This document shows positions 7,280 to 16,266 of a stretch of DNA of 35,738 nucleotides, piece after piece (positions within the stretch are counted from its first letter, which is position 1; the number at the start of each line of letters is the position of its first letter). The notes beneath the pieces are model-generated. The model was not told where the DNA came from and ran no database searches. It saw nothing but the letters and a program-made list of their open reading frames with translations. Source of the stretch: an uncultured Acetatifactor sp. (GTDB lineage: Bacteria > Bacillota > Clostridia > Lachnospirales > Lachnospiraceae); the NCBI GenBank assembly GCA_910577185.1, contig CAJTLR010000036.1, forward strand, positions 1 to 35,738, read 5' to 3'. The translations under genes and the position numbers were made by a program.

Positions 7280-7951
7280 TTGCAATTCAGACATGAAGTA
7301 AAGCATGAGATCAGCAGCCTGGACATGTATATTCTGCGTCAAAGACTAAAGGCCGTTATGACGCCGGACAGCCATGCCCGGGACGGGCAGTATGAGATCT
7401 GCAGCCTGTATTTTGACAATCCGGAGGACAAGGCGCTGCGGCAAAAGCTGGACGGTGTCAGCATTCGCGAAAAATACCGGATTCGTCTCTACAACAATGA
7501 TCCCTCTGTCATTCATCTGGAACGAAAGATCAGGCACGGAGGACTTGGCTGTAAGGAGTCCGCCCCACTTACGCCCGGGCAGGCACTGGCAATTGTAAAC
7601 GGAGACAGCAGATGGATGGCAGCAAGTACTGACCAGGTGATACTGGGCTTTTATACCCGTATCCGCAATGAAGGCCTGGCAGCAAAGGTGATTGTTTCCT
7701 ATACCCGCCAGCCATTTGTATTTGGCCCCGGAAATGTCCGCGTTACCCTGGATTACAACATTCGGACAGGGCTTCGCTGCACCGATTTCCTGAACCCGGA
7801 CTGCACCACTGTCCCTGTTCCGGGTTCTCCCTGTATCCTTGAAGTAAAATGGGATCATTTCCTTCCCGATGTCATTCGCGACATTGTGCAGCTTAAGTAC
7901 AGGCACAGCACCGCATTTTCAAAATATGCCGCCTGCCGTATGTATGATTAA
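7280..7951 (+). CDS. VTC-domain (polyphosphate polymerase-like) protein
   Basis: 223 residues, almost wholly one VTC domain, the catalytic fold of the eukaryotic Vtc4 polyphosphate polymerase and of related triphosphate-tunnel enzymes. Typical features are FRHEVKH near the start (R4, E6, K8), the strand SLYFDN (42-47), REKYRIR (63-69), the E-R-K at 81-83, LEVKW (187-191) and FSKYAACR near the end. These charged strands would line a tunnel for polyphosphate and metal. It starts with TTG at 7280, the only in-frame codon 8 bases after AAGGAGG; the ATG at 7273 is out of frame and closes after 7 codons. It lacks SPX and membrane domains, so the following membrane protein may anchor it (inference). 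Activity is unproved. Confidence 0.82.
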   Translation: MQFRHEVKHEISSLDMYILRQRLKAVMTPDSHARDGQYEICSLYFDNPEDKALRQKLDGVSIREKYRIRLYNNDPSVIHLERKIRHGGLGCKESAPLTPGQALAIVNGDSRWMAASTDQVILGFYTRIRNEGLAAKVIVSYTRQPFVFGPGNVRVTLDYNIRTGLRCTDFLNPDCTTVPVPGSPCILEVKWDHFLPDVIRDIVQLKYRHSTAFSKYAACRMYD

Positions 7952-7980
7952 AAACAGCAATATAAAGGAGAAAACCAGCC

Positions 7981-8652
7981 ATGACTTTTCAAGATATCTT
8001 CAAATCCAGTTTTCTGGAAAATGTGTCTTCCATCAGTGTCCTTGACATGATCCTGACCATCGTGCTTTCCTTTGGTACGGGACTGTTTATTTTTCTCGTT
8101 TACAAGAAGACCTACCGGGGCGTGATGTATTCCGCAGGCTTCGGTACGGCTTTGATAGCCCTGACCATGATCACTGCTACTGTCATTCTCGCAGTGACCT
8201 CCAATGTGGTGCTGTCCCTGGGTATGGTCGGCGCCTTGTCCATTGTCCGTTTCCGCACGGCCATCAAAGACCCTCTGGATCTTGTGTTCCTCTTCTGGTC
8301 CATCGGTGCCGGTATTATTCTGGCAGCCGGCATGATTCCCCTGGCCATCCTGGGCAGCGTCTGCATCGGCATCATCCTGCTGGTGTTCGTGAATCAGACA
8401 TCCGGCACTCATCCTTATATGGTGATTCTGAGCTGCGTCAGCCACGAGGCAGAAGTGAAGGCGAATGAATTCCTCAGGGAAAATGTAACCCGGTCAATAA
8501 CCAAGAGCAAATCCGCTGTAAAAGGCGCAATCGAGCTGAACGTTGAAGTCCGTCTGAAAGAGGACAATACCGATTTTATCAACATCCTCTCCCAGATCCC
8601 CGGTGTCAACAGTGCAGTCATTGTCTCTTACAACGGTGAATATATGGGGTAA
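7981..8652 (+). CDS. DUF4956 integral membrane protein
   Basis: 223 residues. About four membrane helices in the first 140 residues (about 19-41, 53-74, 100-118, 120-138) with the conserved central stretch GMVGALSIVRFRTAIKDPLD (81-100), characteristic of DUF4956. A cytosolic C-terminal domain (about 145-223) has alternating strands and a helix resembling a small ferredoxin-like fold. It starts 29 bases after the VTC gene behind AAAGGAG and ends 3 bases before the CotH gene, so the three are one transcription unit. Its function is unknown; association with VTC-domain proteins suggests that it holds or channels the polymerase product at the membrane (inference). Confidence 0.8.
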   Translation: MTFQDIFKSSFLENVSSISVLDMILTIVLSFGTGLFIFLVYKKTYRGVMYSAGFGTALIALTMITATVILAVTSNVVLSLGMVGALSIVRFRTAIKDPLDLVFLFWSIGAGIILAAGMIPLAILGSVCIGIILLVFVNQTSGTHPYMVILSCVSHEAEVKANEFLRENVTRSITKSKSAVKGAIELNVEVRLKEDNTDFINILSQIPGVNSAVIVSYNGEYMG

Positions 8653-8655
8653 ACT

Positions 8656-10575
8656 ATGTCAGGTAGTAAATATTTTAACCAGATTGCATGGTCCGTCACG
8701 GTCCTGACACTGGCAATTACCATTTTATTCATGAACAGTCAGGCATTTGGTATCCAGGCAGACGCCCGCGCACTGGGCTATGAAGACCGGTTATTTGACA
8801 ACACAAAGGTACATACCATTGATATCACCATGAATGACTGGGATGACTTTATCGCAAATGCAACCAGCGAAGAATACTATACAGCCAATGTGGTAATCGA
8901 TGGAGAAGCCTGCAAAAATGTAGGGATCCGGGCAAAGGGCAACACCTCGCTCTCCACCGTAGCCGCTCTCGGCAGTGAGCGATACAGTTTCAAGATTGAG
9001 TTTGACCATTACGACAGTGCCGGCTCCTATCATGGCCTGGACAAACTGAGCCTGAATAATCTGATTCAGGATTCCACCATGATGAAAGACTATCTGACCT
9101 ATACAATGATGCATGAGTTTGGCGTGAACGCCTCTTTGTGCAGTTTTGTCTATATCACCGTCAACGGTGAGGACTGGGGTCTGTATCTGGCGGTAGAAGG
9201 CGTGGAAGAAGCCTTTCTGGAACGCAATTACGGTTCCGGCTACGGCGAACTCTATAAGCCCGACAGCATGAGCTTTGGCGGCGGCCGCGGCAACGGCAGA
9301 AATTTTGATATGAATGATTTCAACTTTGACAGCGATACCTCCGAACCAGACGGAAACTCCGGACAATCCCCTCCATCTGCCATGTCTGAAGACGGCGGGT
9401 TGCCGGATATGCCTTCTTTCGGAAACGGCAGTTTTCCTGAAGGATTTGATTCTTCCCAGCTCCCCGGGGATTTTGACCCGGCCGCCATGTCTGGCAGAAA
9501 AGAGAACAAGAACGGGGGATTCGGCTCTGAAGGCGGATTCGGAACGGGATCTTCGGATGTAAAGCTGCAATATATTGATGATGAGCCTGACAGCTATCCC
9601 AACATATGGGACAACGCCAAAACCCACATTACCAAAGCAGATCAGAACCGCCTGATCGGCTCCCTGAAAAAGCTGTCATACGGTGAAGATATTGCATCCG
9701 TTGTGGATGTGGAACAGGTAATCTGCTATTTTGTGGTTCATAACTTTGTCTGTAACAGCGACAGCTATACCGGTTTTATGATTCACAATTATTACCTGTA
9801 TGAAGAAAACGGGCAAATGGCAATGATTCCATGGGATTACAATCTGGCATTCGGAACGTTCCAGGGCGGCAATGCGCAAGCCACAGTCAACACCCCCGTG
9901 GATTCCCCTGTGGATAATGGCTCAGGCCAGGACAGGCCCATGTGGAACTGGATTGTATCCGATGAACAATACACGGAATTGTATCACCAATATTTTAAGA
10001 ATTTTTTGAACAGCATTGATATACAGGGAATCATTGACACTGCGTATCATCTGATCAAATCCTATGTGGAAAAAGATCCCACTGCATTTTATACCTGTGA
10101 GGAATTTGAACTGGGCGTAGAAACGCTTCGCCTATTCTGCCAAATGCGCAGTGAAAGCATTTCCATGCAGCTTGAAAACGGAGAAACCGCCAGCAATATG
10201 AACTACGTGGACGCCTCTGCCATCACTCTTTCGGACATGGGTTCCATGGACAGCGGCATGGGTGGATTTGGCAGTAATATGCCTGGCAGACCGGACAATA
10301 CAGATAATTTTAACAGACCCGGCCCCGGTAATTCCCAAATGTCACAAGATACTGAAATTGCAGGAGGCCCACCTTCGGAACAGCCTGGAGAGGCTTTTTC
10401 TCCTTCCGGTCTTCCGGAAAATTTCCCGGGCAGTCTCCCCGGACAGCCCTCCGGAAATCAAATGGAAAACAGGCCGTTCACTTCTCCCGCCACTCCCAGC
10501 GGCTGGATATGGATCATTATTTCGGCGGTGATCCTGGCAGCCGGCCTGGCTGTGGCCAGAATGTACAAAAAATAA
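8656..10575 (+). CDS. Membrane-anchored CotH-family kinase-like protein
   Basis: 639 residues. An N-terminal membrane or signal segment (about 10-30), then a CotH domain. Seen in it are the IDITMNDWDDF strand (55-65), a basic RAKGNTSL stretch (92-99) that CotH proteins conserve, and IPWDYNLAFG (391-400), the metal-binding D-x-N region of this atypical kinase fold. Bacillus CotH phosphorylates spore-coat proteins. Here the domain is split by a Gly/Ser/Asp/Phe/Pro-rich insertion (about 204-300). A second low-complexity region (about 535-610) leads to a C-terminal membrane helix (616-634) with a basic end. Both ends are therefore probably in the membrane and the kinase-like domain outside. The start is 3 bases after the DUF4956 stop. 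Whether it phosphorylates protein is unknown. Confidence 0.82.
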   Translation: MSGSKYFNQIAWSVTVLTLAITILFMNSQAFGIQADARALGYEDRLFDNTKVHTIDITMNDWDDFIANATSEEYYTANVVIDGEACKNVGIRAKGNTSLSTVAALGSERYSFKIEFDHYDSAGSYHGLDKLSLNNLIQDSTMMKDYLTYTMMHEFGVNASLCSFVYITVNGEDWGLYLAVEGVEEAFLERNYGSGYGELYKPDSMSFGGGRGNGRNFDMNDFNFDSDTSEPDGNSGQSPPSAMSEDGGLPDMPSFGNGSFPEGFDSSQLPGDFDPAAMSGRKENKNGGFGSEGGFGTGSSDVKLQYIDDEPDSYPNIWDNAKTHITKADQNRLIGSLKKLSYGEDIASVVDVEQVICYFVVHNFVCNSDSYTGFMIHNYYLYEENGQMAMIPWDYNLAFGTFQGGNAQATVNTPVDSPVDNGSGQDRPMWNWIVSDEQYTELYHQYFKNFLNSIDIQGIIDTAYHLIKSYVEKDPTAFYTCEEFELGVETLRLFCQMRSESISMQLENGETASNMNYVDASAITLSDMGSMDSGMGGFGSNMPGRPDNTDNFNRPGPGNSQMSQDTEIAGGPPSEQPGEAFSPSGLPENFPGSLPGQPSGNQMENRPFTSPATPSGWIWIIISAVILAAGLAVARMYKK

Positions 10576-10753
10576 GCGGACCTGCTCCCCCTGCCTGCAA
10601 TCGGGCAGGGAAGTTTCATCTTCCCCTACCTGCCGCGCGCCCCGTGTGCCGCTTAGCGGCATAATTCCAGGTGCCAGGAGTCGCACTTTGTACAATGGGG
10701 CTGCGCACAGATAGGGCAGGGGGACTGTCCGTAATATCTTTTCCGACAGCTTA
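10576..10753. other. Intergenic, two hairpins, no clear gene
   Basis: Positions 10589-10595/10604-10610 pair (CCCTGCC/GGCAGGG, 7-base loop), 14 bases after the CotH stop, but with a poor T-run; it may be the operon terminator. A second hairpin is at 10647-10652/10656-10661 (TGCCGC/GCGGCA). On the minus strand one open frame through 10651-10716 reads CPICAQPHCTKC, a zinc-ribbon-like pattern, but it has no start codon I can defend. Confidence 0.35.
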
Positions 10754-11110
10754 TTACATGGTCTGCTTTCCAAACATTTTGATATATTCCTGTGCCATCT
10801 GCAATGACAAGTTCAGTTTTTTCTGCAGTCTTTCCAATATATCATTTTCAGAAAGCCCATAATCAAGTCCTGTTTCAACAATGCCCTTTGCTTCTCCTCT
10901 TGCTTCATTTTCTCTTGCAATTTCATCAAACAAAGTACACATATCAAGATCTCCTTTCCTGGATAATGCATTGTAATCAATCCTGCAGTTTGCTGCCCCT
11001 GCCACTGTCATAATCACGGTTTTATCTACATTGTGTTCTCTTGCATAGTCTATGACTTTTTTCCTTGCTTCATCCCTTGTCAGGCTTTTATCAAGGATCA
11101 TTCTCATCAT
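10754..11110 (-). CDS. Short protein resembling the tail of an Rpn-type nuclease, probable remnant
   Basis: 118 residues, hydrophilic and mostly helical. The C-terminal 65 residues (FDEIARENEARGEAKG, then GLSENDILERL and a MFGKQ-type end) resemble the C-terminal end of the PD-(D/E)XK nuclease/putative transposase (Rpn) proteins common in Lachnospiraceae. The nuclease core is absent. The frame stays open upstream of the ATG to about 11208 without a start or a ribosome site, and the purL terminator hairpin lies within that stretch. I read it as the 3' remnant of a longer gene; it may not be expressed. Assignment is from recall of the family, not from a catalytic motif. Confidence 0.5.
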   Translation of the reverse strand: MMRMILDKSLTRDEARKKVIDYAREHNVDKTVIMTVAGAANCRIDYNALSRKGDLDMCTLFDEIARENEARGEAKGIVETGLDYGLSENDILERLQKKLNLSLQMAQEYIKMFGKQTM

Positions 11111-11166
11111 ATCGAAAAAAGCTGCATTCTTTACATTATGGAATGCCAGGCATGAATTGTTATGAA

Positions 11167-11210
11167 AAATGACCTCAAAACGGGATGTTACTCCCCTCTC
11201 AAGGTCATTT
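11167..11210 (-). terminator. Terminator downstream of purL
   Basis: Minus-strand stem of 9 bp (AAATGACCT 11167-11175 with AGGTCATTT 11202-11210), followed on the minus strand by two further T residues. The loop is 26 bases. It lies about 80 bases after the purL stop. Confidence 0.5.
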
Positions 11211-11291
11211 CAACTTACCCCATTCTCTATCCGGGATTGCCCGGGGCTGCCTTCACAAGGCAATCGGGTATGTCCCGGAAAAAACCGCCGC
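11211..11291 (-). other. Structured 3' untranslated region of purL
   Basis: Nested inverted repeats: 11231-11236/11273-11278 (CCGGGA/TCCCGG) enclose 11235-11241/11259-11265 (GATTGCC/GGCAATC), with a competing GCCTT/AAGGC pair inside. No T-run follows, so it may protect the 3' end rather than terminate. Confidence 0.3.
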
Positions 11292-14200
11292 TTATCTAAA
11301 ATACGCCACGCCGGATTCAAAAATCCGGATATCCTGCTCCCCGTATATATTCAGGGCCACTGCCCTGTCACGTCTCTCAGAGTGTACCATCTTACCAAAA
11401 CAGCGTCCATCCGGGGACGTAATGCCTTCCACCGCACAGTAAGAACCATTGATATTATATTCCTCATCCATGGTCACATTGCCTTCCTGGTCGGAATACT
11501 GGGTTGCCACCTGCCCGTTTGCAAACAGTCTGTCCAGCCATTCCTTTGGTGCCACAAAGCGCCCCTCTCCATGGGAAGCCGGGTTACAGTAGGTTGCGCC
11601 CAGAACCGCCTCCTGCAGCCAGGGAGATTTATTGGAAACCACTTTTGTATATACCATTTTGGAAATATGTCTGTTTATGGTGTTGAATGTCAGCGTGGGG
11701 GAATCTACCGTCTGCCCCACAATTTCTCCGTGCGGCAACAGCCCCAGCTTGATCAGCGCCTGGAATCCGTTGCAGATTCCCAGGGCCAGACCGTCTCTCT
11801 CGTTCAGCAGCTTCCTGACCGCCTCTTCCAGCCTGGCGTTCCGGAATGCCGTGGCAAAGAACTTCGCACTTCCATCCGGTTCATCACCTGCTGAAAAACC
11901 GCCCGGAAACATAATGATCTGCGCCTGTGCTATGGCTTTTTCAAACTCGTCCACGGATTCCCGGATATCCTGGGCACTCAGATTGCGGAATACTTTTGTG
12001 ACCACATCCGCTCCCGCGCGCTCAAATGCCCTGGCGCTGTCATATTCGCAGTTTGTTCCCGGAAATACCGGAATGAATACCGTGGGCTTCGCCGTCTTAT
12101 GTCTGCATACATAGACGCTGTCTGCCCGGTAACAGTCACTCTTCACCGGATCCTTGTCCCTGGAAGACTTTGTGGGATATACCTTTTCCAGTCTGGATGT
12201 CCATGACGAAAGCGCTTCCTCCAGTGTGATCCTGGTGTCGCCGTACACGATGACAGGTTCCTCCGTAACCGTTCCGACCACAGTGTAATCCAGTTCCTTT
12301 TCTTCCAGAACCCCCAGTTTTCCGGCAGGAATCTCTGCCACAATATCCCCAAGACCGTTCCCGAACAAGTCACTGGCCGTCACTTCATCCGCAATGACAA
12401 TGCCCAGCATGTTTCCGAAAGCCATCTTGGATATGGCTGGCGCCACACCCCTGGCGTCCAGCGCATACGCCGAACGGATTGTCTTATCCAGAATCAGGTT
12501 GTGAATCTCCTCATACAAGTGAGCCACTTCATCATATACCGGCATTTCAAAGTCGTCTTTTTCTATCCGGAACCGAACCAGCACATTACCGGCCTTTTTC
12601 AGTTCCGGTGTCACTATCTCTTCCTCCTTCGCAATATCCACCGCAAAGGATACCAGTGTAGGCGGTACGTCAATCTCGTTAAAAGTACCCGACATACTGT
12701 CTTTTCCGCCTATGGACGGCAGTCCGAAACCGATCTGCGCATCATAGGCACCCAGCAGGGCCGCAAAAGGCTGGCTCCATCGGGAAGGTTCGGAGGTCAT
12801 CCTGCGGAAATACTCCTGGAATGTGAAACGTATGGCAGAGTAATCCCCTCCGGAAGCCACAATCCTTGCCATGGATTCCACAACCGCGTAAACTGCCCCG
12901 TGGTAAGGACTCCAGGAGGAAAGAAACGGATCAAAGCCACAACTCATCATGGTGACAGTATCCGTCCTGCCCTCCAGAACCGGAAGCTTCGCAATCATGG
13001 TCTGGGTCTCCGTGAGCTGATGCTTTCCTCCGTAGGGCATCAGCACGCTGCCCGCGCCTATGGAGGCGTCAAACATCTCCACCAGACCCTTTTGCGAGCA
13101 CACATTCAGGTCATGCAGCAGTTCCAGCCATGCCCCGCGCACATCTCCTTCTTTCAGCTTCCTGCCTGCCGCGGGAACGGCCCATTTGTCAAAATAATTA
13201 TCCTTTTCATCCGGAATGTCCACTTTTACCCGGGTCTCCTGATGTGCGCCGTTGGTATCCAGAAAAGCCCTTTTTAAGTCAACGATTTTCCTGCCCCTCC
13301 AGTTGAGCACCAGCCTGGGTTCTTCCGTTACCACAGCCACTTCCACTGCCTCCAGGTTCTCCTGGGCGGCATAGCCAAGAAATGCCTCCACATCTTTGGG
13401 ATCCACCACCACAGCCATACGCTCCTGGGACTCCGATATGGCAAGCTCCGTTCCATCCAGGCCCGCATATTTCTTCGGCACTTTATCCAGGTCCACGGTC
13501 AGCCCCTCTGCCAGTTCCCCGATGGCAACCGATACACCGCCCGCGCCGAAGTCATTGCACTTTTTGATAAGCCTGCTGGCTTCCTTACGCCGGAACAGCC
13601 TCTGTATCTTGCGCTCTGTGGGAGCGTTTCCCTTCTGTACTTCCGCTCCGCAGGTCTCAATGGACTGCTCCGTATGTACCTTGGAGGAGCCGGTCGCCCC
13701 GCCGCAGCCATCCCGTCCCGTGCGTCCTCCCAGCAGAATGATAATGTCTCCGGGATCGGAAGTCCCGCGGATCACATTTTTCCTGGGTGCCGCTCCCATG
13801 ACAGCACCGATCTCCATTCTCTTTGCCACATAGGAAGGATGATAAATCTCTTTTACATAGCCCGTTGCCAGGCCGATCTGGTTGCCGTAGGAAGAATATC
13901 CCCCTGCCGCTCCCCGCACCAGCTTCTTCTGGGGAAGCTTGCCCCTGAGCGTATCCGATACGGGAACCGACGGGTCTGCAGCGCCGGTGACACGCATGGC
14001 CTGATACACATATCCACGGCCGGAAAGAGGATCCCTTATGGCGCCGCCCAGGCAGGTAGCCGCACCGCCGAAAGGCTCTATCTCCGTGGGATGATTGTGC
14101 GTCTCATTCTTGAAAAATACCAGCCACTCTTCGGTCTCCCTGTGACTGCCGTAATCCATCTCCACCGGCACCACCACCGAACAGGCATTGATCTCGTCGG

Positions 14201-15089
14201 ATTCCTCCATATCGTCCAGCCTGCCCTCTTTTTTCAGCTTCTTCATGGCCATGAGTGCCAGATCCATCAGACAGATAAATTTATCTTTCCTGTCACCGTA
14301 AATCTCTTCCCTTGTGTCCAGGTAACTGCGGTATGTAGTCTCTATGGGGGAACGATAATACCCTTCGCCAAACTCCACATCGGTCAGTTCCGTGGAAAAT
14401 GTGGTATGACGGCAGTGGTCGGACCAGTAAGTATCCAGCACACGGATTTCCGTCATGGTTGGATTGCGCTTTTCATCTTCCCGGAAGTAGTTTCTGATAT
14501 GTAAAAAGTCCCTGAATGTCATCGCAAGGGAAAGCGACTGATACAGCTGTTCCAGTTCCCCATCCCCCATCTGCACAAAGCCATCCAGCACCGCCACATC
14601 CGCAGGCTCCTCATACTCCATAATCAGGGTATCGGGCTTGACGCTTCCCGTCTCCCTGGAATCCACGGGATTGATACAATATGCCCTGATTCTGGCAAAC
14701 TCTTCATCCGTGATATCTCCCAGAATCATATAGGTAACGGCTGTACGTATCACCGGTTCTTCGTCCTCATTTAAAAAACGGATACACTGTACCGCGGAAT
14801 CAGCCCTCTGGTCAAACTGGCCCGGCAGATACTCCACCGAAAATACCCTGGCCTTCTCCGGAACTTCAATGGACTCATAGTACAGTTCGTCCACCGGAGG
14901 TTCTGAAAAAATAGACATGCAGGCTTTCCCAAATACCTCTTCCGAAACATTTTCCACATCATAGCGGATGAAAACCCTGATTCCCTCCGCATTGATTCCC
15001 AGAAAACTTCCGATTTCCTCATGCAGTTCTTTCGCCCTGACGGCAAAAGGTTCTTTCTTTTCCACATAGATACGTTTGACGCTTCCCAT
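11292..15089 (-). CDS. purL: Phosphoribosylformylglycinamidine synthase, single-chain
   Basis: 1265 residues; catalyses FGAR + glutamine + ATP to FGAM in purine synthesis. The long form fuses the synthetase with a glutaminase, replacing the separate PurS/PurQ/PurL subunits of Bacillus. Visible are the synthetase core around GCGGATGSSKVH and QKGNAPTERKIQRLF, and the C-terminal class I glutaminase starting near PTVFIPVFPGTNCEYDSA, with the nucleophile C1106 in LGICNGF and H1236/E1238 in MVHSERR completing the triad. The start at 15089 follows GGAGGG. It is not beside the purEMND cluster of this window, and TetR and hypothetical genes lie directly upstream on the same strand. Confidence 0.95.
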   Translation of the reverse strand: MGSVKRIYVEKKEPFAVRAKELHEEIGSFLGINAEGIRVFIRYDVENVSEEVFGKACMSIFSEPPVDELYYESIEVPEKARVFSVEYLPGQFDQRADSAVQCIRFLNEDEEPVIRTAVTYMILGDITDEEFARIRAYCINPVDSRETGSVKPDTLIMEYEEPADVAVLDGFVQMGDGELEQLYQSLSLAMTFRDFLHIRNYFREDEKRNPTMTEIRVLDTYWSDHCRHTTFSTELTDVEFGEGYYRSPIETTYRSYLDTREEIYGDRKDKFICLMDLALMAMKKLKKEGRLDDMEESDEINACSVVVPVEMDYGSHRETEEWLVFFKNETHNHPTEIEPFGGAATCLGGAIRDPLSGRGYVYQAMRVTGAADPSVPVSDTLRGKLPQKKLVRGAAGGYSSYGNQIGLATGYVKEIYHPSYVAKRMEIGAVMGAAPRKNVIRGTSDPGDIIILLGGRTGRDGCGGATGSSKVHTEQSIETCGAEVQKGNAPTERKIQRLFRRKEASRLIKKCNDFGAGGVSVAIGELAEGLTVDLDKVPKKYAGLDGTELAISESQERMAVVVDPKDVEAFLGYAAQENLEAVEVAVVTEEPRLVLNWRGRKIVDLKRAFLDTNGAHQETRVKVDIPDEKDNYFDKWAVPAAGRKLKEGDVRGAWLELLHDLNVCSQKGLVEMFDASIGAGSVLMPYGGKHQLTETQTMIAKLPVLEGRTDTVTMMSCGFDPFLSSWSPYHGAVYAVVESMARIVASGGDYSAIRFTFQEYFRRMTSEPSRWSQPFAALLGAYDAQIGFGLPSIGGKDSMSGTFNEIDVPPTLVSFAVDIAKEEEIVTPELKKAGNVLVRFRIEKDDFEMPVYDEVAHLYEEIHNLILDKTIRSAYALDARGVAPAISKMAFGNMLGIVIADEVTASDLFGNGLGDIVAEIPAGKLGVLEEKELDYTVVGTVTEEPVIVYGDTRITLEEALSSWTSRLEKVYPTKSSRDKDPVKSDCYRADSVYVCRHKTAKPTVFIPVFPGTNCEYDSARAFERAGADVVTKVFRNLSAQDIRESVDEFEKAIAQAQIIMFPGGFSAGDEPDGSAKFFATAFRNARLEEAVRKLLNERDGLALGICNGFQALIKLGLLPHGEIVGQTVDSPTLTFNTINRHISKMVYTKVVSNKSPWLQEAVLGATYCNPASHGEGRFVAPKEWLDRLFANGQVATQYSDQEGNVTMDEEYNINGSYCAVEGITSPDGRCFGKMVHSERRDRAVALNIYGEQDIRIFESGVAYFR

Positions 15090-15180
15090 ATGCCCTCCAT
15101 TTTACAAATTTGCGTTACAATACAGACTTTCCGGTATCCTGTCCACGGCCGGCTTTCTGTGCAGCAGCCGTATGTCCCTG

Positions 15181-15783
15181 TCATCCCGGAAACATATCCT
15201 TGTCCTCCACCCCAAGCATCTTCAGCATAAAAAGGATTTCCCTGTCCACGGCTTCTGCCGAAATACCTATGGTCTGGGCCGAAATCTTCAGTCCCTCCAG
15301 CACAAACATGATATTCCTGGCCATCCCCTTGCAGTCGTCACAGAAAAATTCCCCGTTTTCCACCCCTGTCTCAATGAGTTTTTCAATAATCCTCACTGCG
15401 GAATCAAACTGTCTCTTCAGGATATTTCCCTTTCTCCCGGGCTGTATCTGAAAATAGAACTCATAAATAGCCTGTGTCAGTGTATCGCTCTTCCGGAGCA
15501 GTTCTTTCTTTTGCTCCTTCAGAAACAGAATCAGAATATCCGCCGCCGTGGCATCATCCGCAATGCTGTCGGAAAATACATCATCGGCCTCCTGACTTTC
15601 CATCTTCATCACTTCCAGAAAAATCTGGCTTGTACTGTCAAAATACAGATAGAGACCGCCTCTGCTGATATCGCAGGCTTCCACAATATCCTTCATGGTC
15701 ACTTTCTTGAATCCCTTCTCCACGAATACTTTTCTGGCCGTCTCCAATATAAACTTCCTCTTCTGTGCGGATTTTTCTCCCAT
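15181..15783 (-). CDS. TetR-family transcriptional regulator
   Basis: 200 residues. The N-terminal HTH is clear: FVEKGFKKVTMKDIVEACDI followed by SRGGLYLYF, the canonical TetR second helix and turn (about 18-50). The C-terminal ligand-binding part is all helical and does not reveal the inducer. It starts 21 bases after the stop of the upstream hypothetical gene, so the two are probably co-transcribed. It ends 91 bases before purL; its target is unknown. A weak hairpin lies in that gap. The ribosome site is a G-run just before the ATG. Confidence 0.85.
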   Translation of the reverse strand: MGEKSAQKRKFILETARKVFVEKGFKKVTMKDIVEACDISRGGLYLYFDSTSQIFLEVMKMESQEADDVFSDSIADDATAADILILFLKEQKKELLRKSDTLTQAIYEFYFQIQPGRKGNILKRQFDSAVRIIEKLIETGVENGEFFCDDCKGMARNIMFVLEGLKISAQTIGISAEAVDREILFMLKMLGVEDKDMFPG

Positions 15784-15804
15784 CCTGACCCCCCGGCGAT
15801 ATTC

Positions 15805-16266
15805 TCACCACCTTGTCTTATCCCAATATCCTACAATTCTGCGCATCCGTCCCAGTACCAGGGCAAAAATATTTTCCTGCACGGCCTCTCCCCACAAGGT
15901 CGCCTTTGTCTGGCCCTCCAGCACATACTTGGACAGAATCCCCCTCAGGATATCCCAGTCCCTCAGCTCCGCGGCGGCGATAACCCTTCTCTCGTCATCA
16001 TGTGTCCTGATACGGTTCCGTGTGTATACATAACAGTAATTGCGGTCCATCAGGCCCGAACCGGATGCCTCCCTGACAAAATTCATCAGATTGGCATCAT
16101 ATACCGGAAAACTCATGGATTTTCTGCTGAGTCCCTGCCCCTGGTAACTGCGGCTGGCCGTTTTTCCGGCATTTTTCTCCAGCCAGGGCAAATATTGCAA
16201 AAGCGGCTCCAGCATGCTTCTGTACTCCTGTATGACCTGCTGCCGGTATTCCATTTCCTGCTCCAT
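15805..16266 (-). CDS. Uncharacterised 153-residue protein
   Basis: Hydrophilic, with no signal peptide or membrane segment. The central part contains a conserved-looking stretch NRIRTHDDERR followed by alternating helices, and ends in VLGRMRRIVGYWDKTRW. It faintly recalls DUF6508-type proteins, but I would not assign it. I chose the second of two nearby ATG codons (16266) because AGGTGGG then lies 7 bases upstream; with the first ATG (16272) the spacing is only about one base. It precedes the TetR gene by 21 bases and is probably in one operon with it. Confidence 0.7.
   Translation of the reverse strand: MEQEMEYRQQVIQEYRSMLEPLLQYLPWLEKNAGKTASRSYQGQGLSRKSMSFPVYDANLMNFVREASGSGLMDRNYCYVYTRNRIRTHDDERRVIAAAELRDWDILRGILSKYVLEGQTKATLWGEAVQENIFALVLGRMRRIVGYWDKTRW

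Noticed and set aside
7273..7296. ATG start for the VTC gene
   Set aside because: It is out of frame, closes after seven codons and touches the ribosome site; the TTG at 7280 is in frame and properly spaced.
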